From positions 117,491,373-117,555,372 of the forward strand of contig OY987299.1 of assembly GCA_963920635.1 (NCBI GenBank): DNA of 64,000 bases, written 5' to 3'. This stretch comes from Pseudeuparius sepicola. Its lineage: Eukaryota; Arthropoda; Insecta; Coleoptera; Anthribidae. Below the pieces are notes generated by a model. That model was given only the letters and a program-made list of their open reading frames with translations. It did not search any database and was not told the DNA's origin. Below, piece by piece: positions 35,758-48,510 of this stretch; positions within the stretch are counted from its first letter, which is position 1; each line of letters begins with the position of its first letter. Made by a program: the position numbers and the translations under genes.

Positions 35758-36395
35758 TTGTGTTAGGTTAGGTTTTTTAAAATGGAAATGGAAAAACCTA
35801 AGTTTGGTCCATATATCGAACACTAGCAATTTTAGTAAAAAACTGAATACGGCACTGAATTCTACGTGAAAATATCTATAAGATACAGTTTCTGCCATTT
35901 CAATATCATTAACCGTTCCCAAGATACGAGGTATGCCCCAAAAGCGCAATTTTTCAATTTCGCCCTGTATCTTAAAAACGAAGGTGGCTATGGAAAATCT
36001 GTTTACGGTATCTTTCGTTTCACAAAAAAGTAGCAACGGTTCGCGAAAACCGCAACTCCCTATCTCTAAAAATAACCGAGATACCCCCCATTTACAACCA
36101 AATCTGGACACCCTGTATATAAATAACTATTGTTTGTACGTTTTTTTTCTATAACTTTAACTTGGCAAAATGTGAAGACCAAACGTCAACTTCATTACCG
36201 AATAGCAAAGTAGCATCATATTTGTAAATGTTACATTTATTTCAGCCGGAAATTAATTTTGAATCAATTCCCAATTTTCCCGCCATTTTGGAAAACGACG
36301 ACAAAACAGCGCATTTCAGATTATCGTATTGTGCGTGAATCAGATTTTCTACGATGGCCCGGAAGGGACACACAAAATATATTTTTTTGAAACTT
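35758..36395. other. Remnant of another CAGGGTG element; no gene
   Basis: A right end GGACACCCTGTATA sits near 36105-36118 but no matching left end was found. The rest has no gene. TTAGGTTAGG near 35764 is only two units and is not a telomere tract. Confidence 0.4.
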
Positions 36396-36643
36396 TAAAA
36401 TTCCGAGATACTAACTCGGAATTTTAAAATTACGAGATACTAACTCGGAATTTTATAAGTTTAAAGTTAGTATTTTGGAATTTTAAAATTCCGAGTTATA
36501 ACACGGAAATGTAAGCTTAAAATTCCGAGTTAACTATAAGTCGGAATTTTAAAATTCCGAATTTTAAGCTTAAAATTCCGAGTTATAACTCGGAAATGTA
36601 AGCTTAAAATTCAGAGTTATAAGTCGGAATTTTAAAATTTATT
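36396..36643. repeat. Array of short palindromes
   Basis: About 250 bp consists of repeated hairpin words: TTAAAATTCCGAGTTATAAC with CTCGGAATTTTAA, in both orientations, spaced by GTAAGCTTAAAATTC. Roughly six to eight partly degenerate arms can be counted. It is neither a CRISPR array (spacers are not unique and the genome is animal) nor a simple microsatellite. Confidence 0.75.
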
Positions 36644-39427
36644 ATGATTATTTGTAGATTTCAAAGATTCTAAGGGCAACCGTTTTCCGGATATTTGCTC
36701 TTTAAAATTTTCATGTTACATTTCTATCATTCGTTTTGACAACGACAAACAATAGTAAAACGCTTTTAATTGAATATTATTTGTTATTTAATACACAATT
36801 TTTCATTCAAAAGTTATTTGGAAAGTTTAAAACAAAATTTAAATTTCGACACCCTGTATCTTTTTAGGTAAGCGTTTTTGACCCGTCCTTTATATGAACT
36901 TTTCGTCTTCCATGTCCTTTCAGCCCTAGAAACTATAAACCTGTACACTGTTTTTTTAAACACTCTGTATTGTTATGTAAAGAAAAGGCGACTCTTCCAA
37001 AACTATAAAACTTTCCACACTATACTACTTACTAAACTTATAGATCACCATGAATGTGACGAGGCAATAAAAAAAATATTTAGAACAAATCATTATTTTC
37101 ATATTCTTTCGTAATTCAGTAATTCTAATCTTCAAAGCTTCAATCGTTGACTGAAGGTTCACGGTCCACGTAAACGTTTAGACTAAATTATCCCAGAAAT
37201 ATTAGATCTTCTTGCTCATTGTCAGTATGTGCAAGGAAGGCTCTTCGAACAGTTAATTTGATTGCATTTTGTTATTTACATTTTTTCTCAGTTTATCCTA
37301 AGAATTAATTAAAATATTTTTTTCTCAGAAATGTTGTTATGTAACCTACCCTAAAATGTATACGTCTGTACTCAGAAAAACGTCCCCTTTCTAATGACGT
37401 TATAAAAAAGTGGGGTTAAAAAAATGTTGATGACGTCATATCTGCGAACTTGATGACGTCACAAGAAAAAGTTTTATGCATAAAATGTGCACAATTAAAA
37501 ATAATGTTTGACGTGTCTCATCGATTTTTTTTATTCGCCACCTGAACATTTTACCGAATTTGTTCCAACCTTCTCGTCCTCACTGTATACATGGTGTTCC
37601 ATTTAAGAAACCATAATTTTGGCACAAATCTCCCAAACGCGACATTCAATTGTTTTTCTGATAAGTGCATAAAGAAGAGAAGAACTTTTCCTAAAACTTT
37701 TCTATTACCATTTTTCGATAGAGTAAAAAATAAGAAAAGTTAAAGGGGGGGGGGGGGTAATCATAAGTGAATACTCCTCTACATGGCCCTCCAGTCCAAC
37801 TATACACTTAAAGCTTCCTCTACGTATTCGCACACACGAACAATATACTTCCTAGAGTTTCTTTGATTAAATAATATACCTGTCGGTGCACGCGCGTGCC
37901 CAAAAACTTTACATAATGGAGTTATTCAACGAAGTTATTTGTCTTTTCGTTGGCACGACGAAATCCGCGCACGCACGAGGATTATATAATTATGGTTATA
38001 CATTTGTGTTTTTGTGTCAATGCTGCACGGCTGTTTATTTTTTAATTAAAGCCCTCGGTGCCGGTGCCGATGTAATAGCGAGGATAATGTTTTCCTAGTT
38101 GTTAGCGGGGCATTTACATAATTTGTATGTACGGCCACGGGCAGGCAGGCTTTAATAAGACGAAATTTACTGAAGCATTTCTATTGTATCTTATAGAAGA
38201 ATTTTATTCATAGATAAATTTATATGATAAAGATAATGAAATTGATATCAGTTTTGTCGTAATCGTTCATGAGGTTCGTATTTTTTCTAGTCAAAACGAC
38301 TGTTGCGCATTTTCGCAGTTGCATAAATTGAGGCATTAATGAATCCTTGTCCACTACTAAAATGGGTGGTGATTCCTAATTATTCGCACCACGGAAGGCT
38401 AAAAACAAACAATGTAGATTCTGGGAATTCAATAAAACTTTGAACATTTTATTCTGCCGACAAATTAAATTTTCTGTGTCATCAGAATAGGCGCTGTAAA
38501 ACTGGACGATAGCGGCTGCATGCAGCGTGTCTCGAAAATCAGTGACGTGCCAGTCGCCCTAACCATTTCATAGCAGTGCCAAATTCACCGTTTCAATTTT
38601 GTATTTTTTTCGGTAAGAATTTTATTTAAATCTGTTTTAAGATTGATATGTGCTTCTATAGACTTATAGGTCTATCGATTTTGATTAAAATTGGAAATTA
38701 GTGAACAATCCTATTCTTAACGTACCCTGTATACTATGGTGTTAAAAAATATTATAAATAGAATACTATTGTTGCGCAATCGAGGTAAAGACATGCTATT
38801 TGTAGCTTGTTCATTGAAGGATATTTTTAATGTTGATAATGCGGTTATTGTCGTTATTTGTTTACTTGGCGCTGGCTTTAGCGCGTTTCAAGGAGTTTCT
38901 ATTAATTGATGGTAACTAGCCCGAAATCCAGTTTACTAATAGGTTCCTAAAAACGTGCAAATTACTAGAAGGAACCATTAATGTTAATTTTTTTTATACC
39001 TATGATGAACAAACATCCTTATTGATTCTTATTTGTCGGCTACCGGTGTTATAGGAATGTAGGAATTTTTGTGCAGGTTAAGTGATGTCATCAGTAATAT
39101 CGTTATTATGTCGTTTAAGACTGCATGCTTATAACTGCCATTGAATACTACCAATCCGAGTGTTTTTTGTTTATTTTTTAAATTATTAGGTTTTTCAAAA
39201 ATTAAATGCACCCAAAACACTACATTATATTGCGCATATATCGCTTGCAAAAAGAATGTTCTATGTACCTAACCTAAATGTTCTGGTAGTTTTATATTTG
39301 AGAAGAAGAAATGCGTTTTAGGTATAGAGTGTACCACCGAAGAGAAGAAATATATAAATATGTAATAAAGTTACATAGGTGTACTTTTTTTTCGGGCAAA
39401 AAATATGAAATTCGTTCTGTAAAAACT
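36644..39427. other. No gene; scattered repeat fragments
   Basis: Worn element ends occur at 36847 (GACACCCTGTATC) and 37590. A 13-G run lies at 37745-37757. A GC-richer block at 37870-38100 contains TTAATTAAAGCCCTCGGTGC and could be conserved non-coding DNA. The stretch 38299-38460 is a dispersed repeat recurring at about 45050-45190 (shared GGTGGTGATTCCTAAT and CACCACGGAAGGC-like words). Confidence 0.4.
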
Positions 39428-39668
39428 AGGGATGCACCGAATATTCGACAGGCCGAATAATTGGCCGAATATTCGTCTATTTTTGGGCATTGCCGAATAT
39501 TCGGCGTCTTGATAGGAAATATTATAAATTCGACGTTTTGATAGGAAATATTATAAATTTGATTCGGAACTTTGAACTATTCGCATTATTCGGCATTATA
39601 TTTTTACATATTCGGCCGAATATTCGGCATTCGGCCAATGCCACGTTTCACTATTCCATGCACCTATA
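39428..39668. mobile_element. hAT-like MITE, TAGGGATGCACCGAA end
   Basis: The left end TAGGGATGCACCGAATATTC is a very widespread animal hAT terminus. The right end reads CCATGCACCTA, imperfectly inverted. The interior is filled with GCCGAATATTCGGC-type palindromes. A 35-bp block (TTGATAGGAAATATTATAAA) is duplicated inside. Confidence 0.7.
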
Positions 39669-40389
39669 ATAAAAGTATGTTATTTTCCCATTACTCGAGA
39701 GTAGAAATTGATCAAAATCCGAAGGCGACGCTCTAGGTTACTTGCTGGTGATTTTGCGGCTTATTTTTATTATTTACTAACAGTAAAAATATAAATAAGT
39801 AATCTAAAAAATGCTTATTTATGCACAATAAGAAACTTATGATAATATTGTTAATATATGGAGAGGCTGGGAAAAATTCTTTGGCGACTAATATGAAGAA
39901 AGATAGGTACATATACCCTGAACGCATTCTTCCAGATAGCAATTTTTTTTCTATTCTTAAAAAGTACTAATAATTATATAAAAGTTAGGAACCCTTATAT
40001 TTGTTATTTCTTTACCTTTCCAATCGACTCATGCAAGAAATGATTTGCATTAAAAATGTAAGTGTCAATACAAGGCAGTTTATAAACCATATCTCAATAA
40101 GTCTTACTACAATATAATCGGTAGATTAACGTAATATTTCTTACATCGCTGTTGTAGTGGTTTTCTGTTTTACCACTGGTACCTGATCCTGTGTTTTCTG
40201 GGTACCGTTTTTTGTGTAAATAAAGCAAAACAAATAATAAATGAAAATAATAACGTTTATATAGAGCAACTGTTAAAATAAGTTCAGAAGTTAAGTTCAT
40301 TTCATGTTTGTTTTAACATAGGTACCTACTTCTTCGATTTTTTAAATGTTTTAAAGCCTATAATTTAATAAATTTATAGCTTATATGTA
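39669..40389. other. No gene seen
   Basis: AT-rich sequence without supported features. Confidence 0.4.
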
Positions 40390-41292
40390 CAGTGGGGTCA
40401 TTTAAGTGTGCAACATACGGGACTTTTTTTTAATTAATTGCACAACCGAAATACAGACATTGCCGAAAGTTGATGCATGTTCAATAATCATATTAGGTGC
40501 ACTTAGAATGGTTGCAAGTTAAACAGCATACAGGGTAGGTCAAAAAATATAAACATTGCACAAGAGTAAAGTACTCCTATTTCAAAAAATTCAGCAAAAT
40601 GTTATAAAGAAAAGTTGTTTAGAATTAACAGCTATGTCTAAATACCAAAACAAAGCCTCCTAAGAAAAAAAATTCCGGCAGTTATTTTCCAGTTTCTTAA
40701 TAAACATTTAAAATGAAAATTTTGCACCTTAAATGAGAGTTTTTTAATATACACATTATCATTACTAATGTTTTACCTTGTTGAGAAGAATTTTTGCGAA
40801 ATTTTAAAGTTTTGTTTAATATCGTTGCAACAAACATGAAGTTTGTGATTCCCTAAAAAATGAAAAATCTAAGTTAATTTTGCAAATATGGTTGAATTTG
40901 AACAAAGTTATGCGAAATGGATATAATTTTGATTGATTTATGAAATTGTTTAGGGTGAATATTAAAACAAATTTTTTTTAGGAAATTATGAATGTTTTTC
41001 AAAAAATATACTTCTTTTTCATAGGAGACCATGTTTTGGTATTTAGGCATAACTTTTAATTCTAGACAACTTTTCTTAATAACATTTTGCTGAATTATTT
41101 GAAATAAGGGTACTTTACTCTTGTACAATTTTTATATTTTTTTACCTACCCGGTATGCTGTTTGACTTGCAACCATTCTAAGTGCCCGTAATATGATTAT
41201 CGAACATGCACCAACTTTCGGGAATATTTGTATTTTCGTTGTGCAATTAATAAAAAAAATTCCCATACGTTGCACACTTCAATGACGACACT
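40390..41292. mobile_element. Nested fold-back elements
   Basis: Outer arms AGTGTGCAACATACGGGA and TCCCATACGTTGCACACTTC pair. Inside them a second pair starts with TACAGGGTAGGTCAAAAAAT (about 40539) and ends with TTTTTTTACCTACCCGGTA (about 41154). Pairing of the inner element continues through GCAAAATGTTATTAAG-type words. No coding sequence. Confidence 0.75.
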
Positions 41293-42449
41293 TTATATTG
41301 ATGCTGCGTAGTTACGAATTTTTCTCCAGCCATTTAAGAGAAAGTCGTATTTCCCACGATAAATAAATCACCCTCTGCAAGTGATACATCCGATTTGGTG
41401 GATTGTTCTTACAAATAAACACCAAAAACGGACTTGGGTTCGCAGTATGTGTGAAAATGCCAGATAAAAATTACAAGCGAGCAAATAGAGTAGGTATACG
41501 CCCTCCTCCTTCTTTATGCTTTTTTTTGCGGAAGTACCTATCCGCCCATGCTAATAGACAAAGTCGAAGTCTGAATCGTCAACTATGTTCAAGGGACCCA
41601 GAAAATGATATCTAATTCTAGAATGCCATAAAATTTGGGCTACTCCAAAACAAACCTTGAACACGATACTATCCGATGTCGGAACCTCGCTTTGGCGACG
41701 ATTTTTCACTGTCGCCCAAACAAGGATCATTTTAACGGGCGCCCGGGACATTATGCGTATATTGTGCAACGTGGAAGGTTGGATTCTTTGATTAAGGTCG
41801 GCATTTTTCGGAAACTAAACAGGCCGAGACCAAGGCTGTGGTTCCTATATGCCGAAATGCTGCTATCTCGGTCACGACATCTCGATGTTCGACCATTCGC
41901 ATTTAGGCCGTTTAGCCGCGGCCCGCAGCTGGCTAGATTGCGACACGAAATGACAAGTATTGTGGCTGGCGAAGGCAGTGTTCGATTGTTAAAAGGTACA
42001 AGGCGTTAAAAAGGTTGGACTGTTTTTTTTTTGGTTTGTCCAACATGTGCGGCCACTGCGCCTGCACCTCATTCATTCTCCTGTCAATATATTATTATTG
42101 GAGAGACAAGAATCTAACTTGGAATTGTTCATCGGAATATAGTTATAATTGTACGTTACTGATACTGCCAACAATGAACTTGTGTTGCAATCCAAACTCC
42201 AACTTTTTCTACTGTATATACCGTAACATTGTATTGTACAAATGTAAAGTGGTTCTGCAGTGTTAAATATCAGGCATAAATCTGTTAGGTACATTTTAAT
42301 ACGTAGGTTGCTTTAACTCCTGGTTGCAACAATCTAAAATTTATAACTACAGTAAAACTTATAAAATTTATAACTACAGTAAACCAATGATCTACTGTTT
42401 CTATGACAGAACTAATTAGTTTAACTACAGCGAACAACAAAATAATCCT
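41293..42449. other. GC-richer block, no recognised gene
   Basis: At about 41640-42010 GC content is near half, with GGGCGCCCGGGAC and TTTAGCCGCGGCCCGCAGC. A 124-codon plus frame (41635-42009) is open but has no recognised domain, and the opposite strand is also partly open. It could be a regulatory block or an unknown exon. A short duplication, AAATTTATAACTACAGTAAA, occurs at 42338 and 42365. Confidence 0.35.
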
Positions 42450-43694
42450 TATTTCATCTTAAGTGCGAACACCCCGTAAAATTTGTATTCTCCATTCGAT
42501 TTTAGCCGCGTGTTTTTCTAAAAATAGGCCACAAAAAACTCTACGTTGGTGCAAAATTTCAGGTCTTAATGTCAATTTTCAAGGCCTACTACAAATTTTT
42601 TTTTCTAGTAAAAATGACGAAAACCATTTAGCGATTTTTTTTTTATTTAAAATCTGACACCACAGCGCTAATCAGAACAACCTAAAACCCCCGTATACAA
42701 AATTTGAACAAAAAATATACAGTGAGTTCCATTCTGCAGGGTGTCAAAATTAAGCAAAATAGGAATTTTAAAGGCATCTGGAGAGTCAAGTGTGCCATGG
42801 AATCCCGTCAAAACAGATGAATGATCAACAGGACTACTCAAAGTGTCGGTGTGCAAAGATTCAATACAAAAATTACAGAGTCTTTTTCTCTGGGCGATGT
42901 CAAAATGCTGAATTTTTATTAAACTTTATATTGATCAGGAGTGCTCTGGAATCATTGAATAGATATTAATAAATACAAAAGCAATTTATTTCTTTACATC
43001 ATCCAACCAACAAATAAAAACAATTCAAATTGTTGGACCTTTATCAATAAAGTCATTGTCTAAGATGAGATACATTTTCTGTGCGTTTCCTGTTGTGGCA
43101 CACCAGCCAACTTAACTTATATGGACTTACTGACTGGCAGGCTTCTGTATTTTTTAGACTTAGTTCGTTTGTAATGTCTGGGGTGGTTTTGATATACTCG
43201 ACTTTTGACCTGTATAAAGTTTAAAAAATTCAGCATTTCGAGTTGCTACAGAGAAGAACACCTTGTATATTTTTCATTGGATCTTTGCACATCGACACTG
43301 TGAGTGGTCATGTTCATCATCCAACTGTTTCGAAGTAATTCCATGGCACACTTGACTCGCCGCAGATGAGTTTAAAATTCCTATTTTGCTCAACTTTCAC
43401 AGCCTGCAGAATGGAACTCCCTGTATATTTTTTGTTCAAATTTGGTATACGGTGGTTTTAGGTTGTTCTGATTAACGCTGTGGTGTCAGATTTTAAATAA
43501 AAAAATCGCTAAATGGTTTTCGACATTTTTTACTAAAAAAAAATTTGTAGTAGGCCTTGAAAAATGACATTAAGACCTGAAATTTTGCACCAACTAGAGT
43601 TTTTTGTGGCCCATTTTTAGAAAAAAACGCGGCTGAAATCGTATGGAGAATACAAATTTTACGGGGGTGTTCGCACTTAAGATGAAACACCCTG
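42450..43694. mobile_element. 1.25-kb fold-back, AAGTGCGAAC family
   Basis: TTTCATCTTAAGTGCGAAC at the left mirrors GTTCGCACTTAAGATGAAAC at the right, which continues to ACCCTG + TA. The left CAGGGTGT terminus is lost. Arms pair over about 450 bp each, for example AAATTTTACGGGG/CCCCGTAAAATTT. Confidence 0.8.
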
Positions 43695-45194
43695 TATAAC
43701 TTCACTATATAGCATTATTCATTTCTTTGGCATAACACTTCAAGTTAGGATAGGAGAGAAGGAGGAAAGTCTATTGATAAAAAATGTTCATAATTTTGGT
43801 TTGGCTCAATCGAATATCACAGTGATTTTAGCGGCCCTCACTAGAGGGTGTTATTTGAAAAATATACCCTTTTTTTCAATTTTTCTCCGAAATTTGTTCC
43901 TCAAATTTAAACGCTCTATTAAAATATTTATATTTTTGCATGTCAAAATTTCTGAGAGATTAAAATATGTAAGATAGGTACTTGTGCAACTTCTAAAAAT
44001 CAGTACCTATATATTTAATAATAAAAAATTAGTAGTATTATCATATAGCTGTTAAAATATGCCATCAAAGTCAGGAAAATATATTATGTAACATCATGCA
44101 TACAACTACTCCACCATCAATCATATGGATTTCTTCTAATATGTAGTTCCGTTTGAAAACGCCGTGAACGTTGAACCTGTATTATACGAGTATGTATAGC
44201 CTCAGCTATTTTCGGTGACAAAAACAACGATATATTATTCAAGTTCGCGTGGTGAGGATCCGGAATGCCTGAGATACATAATAACGGTGGGCCCGGCAAG
44301 GCCGTTCGGGGACTCCGCGAATAAATAAAATAAATAGGCAAATTCGGAAAAGGTTACGTTGATTAGCATAGGAGAGAATGAGTGTTACATCAGTGGTCGG
44401 ACTTCGCAGAAGCTGTTGCCAAAGGAATCACAATAAAACCAAAAAACGCGCATCAGAGTGGTTTTTCTATGGGACACGTGCTATTTCGAAATTTCTTTAA
44501 AGTTATTGTTAAAGTATGGCTTGGGATTCAAGCCACAGTTTTATTTAAGCCACGTGGTTATTTTTCAGAAATCAAGTAGGCAGGTAGGCCTTGACAAGAG
44601 CCAAAAACTTATTTTCTGTTTGAGTAAAATTCGCCTTTTCTTTAAAACGCGCCAATGTTGATTTTGACAATCATTTTTTTCTATTCTATTTTCCCCGGAT
44701 AGGCGAAACGACTCAAAAACAAAAAATTTCGGGTTGAAATTTGAGCTTCTGGTATTCAAATTTGTGCTTCCTGTGTCAGTAAAGTATGAACTTTTTATAG
44801 GTTTTATGACAAAATGTTATGGAGGAAACTTGTTCAGAATGAAAAGCTGAGTAGTTTCCCAAATTTCAAAAGTCTAGGCCTACTTAGCTTTTTTAGCATT
44901 TTCCCCCACTTTTTTAGAAAAGTCTCCCTCTCTGTGGCTTTCGCATCAAAATTATATTAAGGGAATTTATTCCTGATGAAAACGCAGTACTATATAGCTG
45001 TGAGAAATTTTGATTTTTGTCCGTTTTAAATTTGTTAGCAGATTGACTGTTGCATTTTTGCAGTTGCATAAATGGAAACATTAATGTGTTACAGTTGCTA
45101 AACGATTAGTGGTGATTCCTGATTTACACCACGGAAGGCCAAGAATCGATAAAGATTCTAGAAATCCAATCAAACATTTTGTTTTGCTAACTGA
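43695..45194. other. No gene seen
   Basis: AT-rich. It includes the second copy of the dispersed repeat (45050-45190) also seen at 38299-38460. Open frames here are short and unconvincing. Confidence 0.4.
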
Positions 45195-45600
45195 TAGACC
45201 GTCAGATAGTGACAGATTTGGACAAATTTCATTTTTTTCTATTATTTTAGAGTATTTCGGAAAAATTAACTAAAAAACTTGCCCCATAAGTAAGACTTAA
45301 AATAGAAAAAACGTGTTTCTTACTTTAAATAAAATAACTTTTTTCAATAAACTAACAACTAACCCATTCAAGGTTTTACTTTTCAAGATACAGAGTGTAA
45401 CATTAATTGTATCTTCCTTAAATGTTTTAGACCCTGTAACTTTGAAAGTATAGCCTAATAGCTAAGTTTATTGGAAAAAGTTACTTTATTTAAAGTAGCA
45501 AACACATTAGTTTTACTTATGGAGCAAATTTTTTAGATAATTTTTCAGAAATAAGTACCTCGAAATAATACAAAAAAATGAAATTTGCCGTTAAACTATA
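45195..45600. mobile_element. TAGACCG fold-back family, truncated right end
   Basis: It starts TAGACCGTCAGATAGTGACA. Inner arms CAAATTTCATTTTTTTCTATT and a mirrored AAAAAAATGAAATTTG pair, as do CTTACTTTAAATAAA and TTTATTTAAAGTA. The expected mirrored terminus is absent at the right. Confidence 0.65.
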
Positions 45601-47565
45601 ACACATGCGAATACCAAGAGGACATTTTTGCCTGCAATTAAAATCTTTATAAAAAATTCAATACATTTTAATACAATACAAGGTGATTCTTTTTTTTTTA
45701 AATAGTTTTATGCTTTGGATGGTCGTTATAACGTATACCAAAAAATATGACTTCGATATCTCAGCTAGTTTGGCAAATATTCAATAAAGTCCACATATTT
45801 TTTCCAACTTTAACACCCTGTAACTTTTCTATGACGCCTTAAAAAGATATAGTTTATACGAAAGAGTGCGGTTATTTTTTGAAGATCTATCACCTGTTAA
45901 AGTCCTGCTACAAAAAACTGATCCATCCTGTATGTCTAACGTTTATTTTAAATTCTTCCCCTGCTTCTTTCTGGTTTAGAAATTTACTTCGAATAGGAAT
46001 GTTCAAACAAATAAATTTCTGTTTAAGCCACAAATAGGCGTAAATATAGCCTCCAAATTAAATCTGTGAAATACAAAAAAAAGTAAGTAAACAATATTTT
46101 CTGTCGAAAAGAAGGCATTCTCGGGACGCTCTCATTAGATTGACGTCAAGGTCCCAGTTGAGCAACGCGCGCGCGCCTTCCTCAACCTGCTATCCTTTGT
46201 GCAGATTACCACAATAGAATCTTAACTACCCCGGCATAAATACAGGCTATATTTTATGGATTTGAAATTAGTGAAAACATCTATTGAACAACTATAGGTA
46301 GGTATATGCCCTGGGCTTTAACACTTTAAGTACTTATGTGTATGGGCTTATTAGTTAGTGCAATAATGTTTAGATATCAGGACACTAAAGTTGAAATATC
46401 TCATGAAAGTTAATATGTTTGTTATAGGCCCTAGATTTTTCAGACTGTCCATGATGGTGGTGAAAGATACGGTACCCTCTCCGAATTTATGTAATTGGGT
46501 TGTGCGATACTTTATGCTTATTCTTCATGCATTGTTTAAGCAATATTTATCTCCATATTTTACATATAGAATAGAATAGAATATTTCTTTGTTTCAAATC
46601 CTTTTATACGCGTATTGGAAAATCGCTCAGTCCATTTTCCGCATCGAAGGCGCAATCGATCGAATAAACGAGCCAAGGTCCCAGGCGGCTTGTCCTCGTG
46701 CCATCCTGCGCGGCAGTCGCCATTGAAGAATCTCGGCTTAATTGCATTTTAAAATTCCTAAAACAATTAACGACCGCAATTAACGTGTGGCATACGTGGA
46801 GGAACGAGCCGCGGCTAGCGAAACCGTTGTCTCTGCGGACCTCGTTCCAATTTTGTCGTGTATATGGAAAACGAGGCGAATAAATAAAAGTGCGTTAGTC
46901 ACAACAAAAACGTTTTGCACACAATGAGGCACAGTTGGGAACAAAAGGCACGCGAGTGGTTTTTTTCGCAATACGGACAACGCGCGTTGGTGTAAAATTG
47001 GCAATGGTTAGAAGTGCGAACCGGGAACTTTTGTTCATGTTCTGCTATATTTCACAAGATATTATAATAATTATTACTATAATGATTTGGTTTGTTTGGC
47101 ATTCCTTCGCTTATTGCTGTATGTATGGTGTACATTCTATGAAGTGTACCTAAATTATACCTCTTGAGAGATAATCGTCAATTTTCAACTTTTTCCGGTG
47201 ATTATGAGCCTGAGGAGATCACGGCAGTTGTCAAATAATGAACCTGTGTTTTCATAACTGCAGCGCGCTATACCTTCACAAAAATAGTCCCTTTTTATAA
47301 AAGATCCTACCAAATGCATATAATGTATGTGTTTCAGACGATAGTCCATTATCATTAGGTATGGTGTAGTGTAGTCAAATCCAAAAGTGGAACAAATTTG
47401 ATAAAATCGAAATAAATAAAACGATTCCAAAAAGAGCCTACAAAAAATAGCACTCCCCAGGATTAACAGCAAAACATAAGTTCGATAAATTTCAAAAATT
47501 CTAGACAATCAAAAATGTATGTTTAGATTAGAGAAACCCAATATCATCGATAATAGTATATTACA
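45601..47565. other. Intergenic, one GC-richer island
   Basis: A worn element with a CATCCTGTATG end occurs near 45927. At 46600-46870 a GC-richer, CpG-bearing block (GGAACGAGCCGCGGCTAGCG) stands out and may be conserved non-coding DNA. No gene was identified. Confidence 0.35.
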
Positions 47566-48243
47566 TAGCGAGAGTTATAAACAGCTTATTACGTATGAGT
47601 GGAAAAGTGGCGCACGAGCCGCGCAGCGGCGAGTGCTGTAATTCCACGAGTATGTAATAAGCTTACAACTCGAGTTTTGTATTATAATCTTTCTTCGACG
47701 AAAGAAAAACTATTATAATAGATAAACTATACTTCTGATTATCTGTCAGGCAACAATTAGTATGTTGGTTAGTTGCTATGGTGACGCGGATCCGCGCTAA
47801 CAAGGCACCCGTGATAATTGCGTTTTAATTAAGAACAGATACGTAATTTTTTTTACTACTAACCTGAGAAATCACCATTATTTACCTCATTCCTCTAATG
47901 AGAAGTAATATTTCTCACCCTAGGTAAATAATGATAATAAAAAAATACCTAGGTAAATAATGAAAAATTTTCTATATGACATTTAAAGATTAGTGTCATT
48001 TTATCAGCTTGACAACTGAACTCCCAGGCTACTTGATATTTCGAAGTATTTAAAAAAAGCGAGAAATGACTAAAATAAACTAAAATATGGCAATATTTCA
48101 ATGTTAGTAGTACAAAAAATTCTGTATACACTTCGGTTGAGAAGGCCATTATTTACCTCGCATATTATATCCTTCGGCGCACGCGCCTCAGGATATAAAA
48201 AAGCTCGGTATATAATGGCTCACTTCTCAATCCAAGTGTATAA
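47566..48243. repeat. Cluster of hairpins / small MITEs
   Basis: Three inverted pairs follow one another. CAGCTTATTACGTATGAGTG pairs with CGAGTATGTAATAAGCTTA (47582-47667). CCATTATTTACCTC pairs with GTAAATAATG (47875-47963). TATACACTTCGGTTGAGAAG (48124) pairs with CTTCTCAATCCAAGTGTATA (to 48242). The last has an inner GC palindrome, TCCTTCGGCGCACGCGCC. Confidence 0.6.
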
Positions 48244-48397
48244 TATACTATTATTACGTGTCAGTCATTACGTATCAGTGTTCGTAACAATGAACTTACT
48301 TATAACCTAAACCGTCACTTAATAGGTATGTTACTAGCATAGGAGTAGAAAAACAATATTTTAAATAAGATAAAACAAAAATCAAGCCTGGCGTAAA

Positions 48398-48507
48398 TAA
48401 AACCACGTGTTCAATGACGTTCCGCGATTGATCGGGTGGCTATAAAATTTCACCCGACTCGGCAACAGTGACGTACTCAATCGCAGAAGTGTAGTTATGC
48501 GGTTTTA
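48398..48507. repeat. Hairpin / small MITE
   Basis: AAAACCACGTGTTCAATGAC pairs with a right arm ending TATGCGGTTTT. An inner pair GGGTGGCTATAAAATTTCACCC forms the tip (loop over a TATAAAAT). Confidence 0.5.
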
Positions 48508-48510
48508 TCT

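Noticed and set aside
35764..35775. TTAGGTTAGG as telomeric repeat
   Set aside because: Only two units; not an interstitial telomere tract.
36396..36643. Regularly spaced palindromes as a CRISPR array
   Set aside because: The genome is animal, spacers are not unique, and no cas genes are present.
47185..47508. 107-codon minus frame
   Set aside because: No recognised domain, no splice context, AT-biased hydrophobic composition; likely chance.
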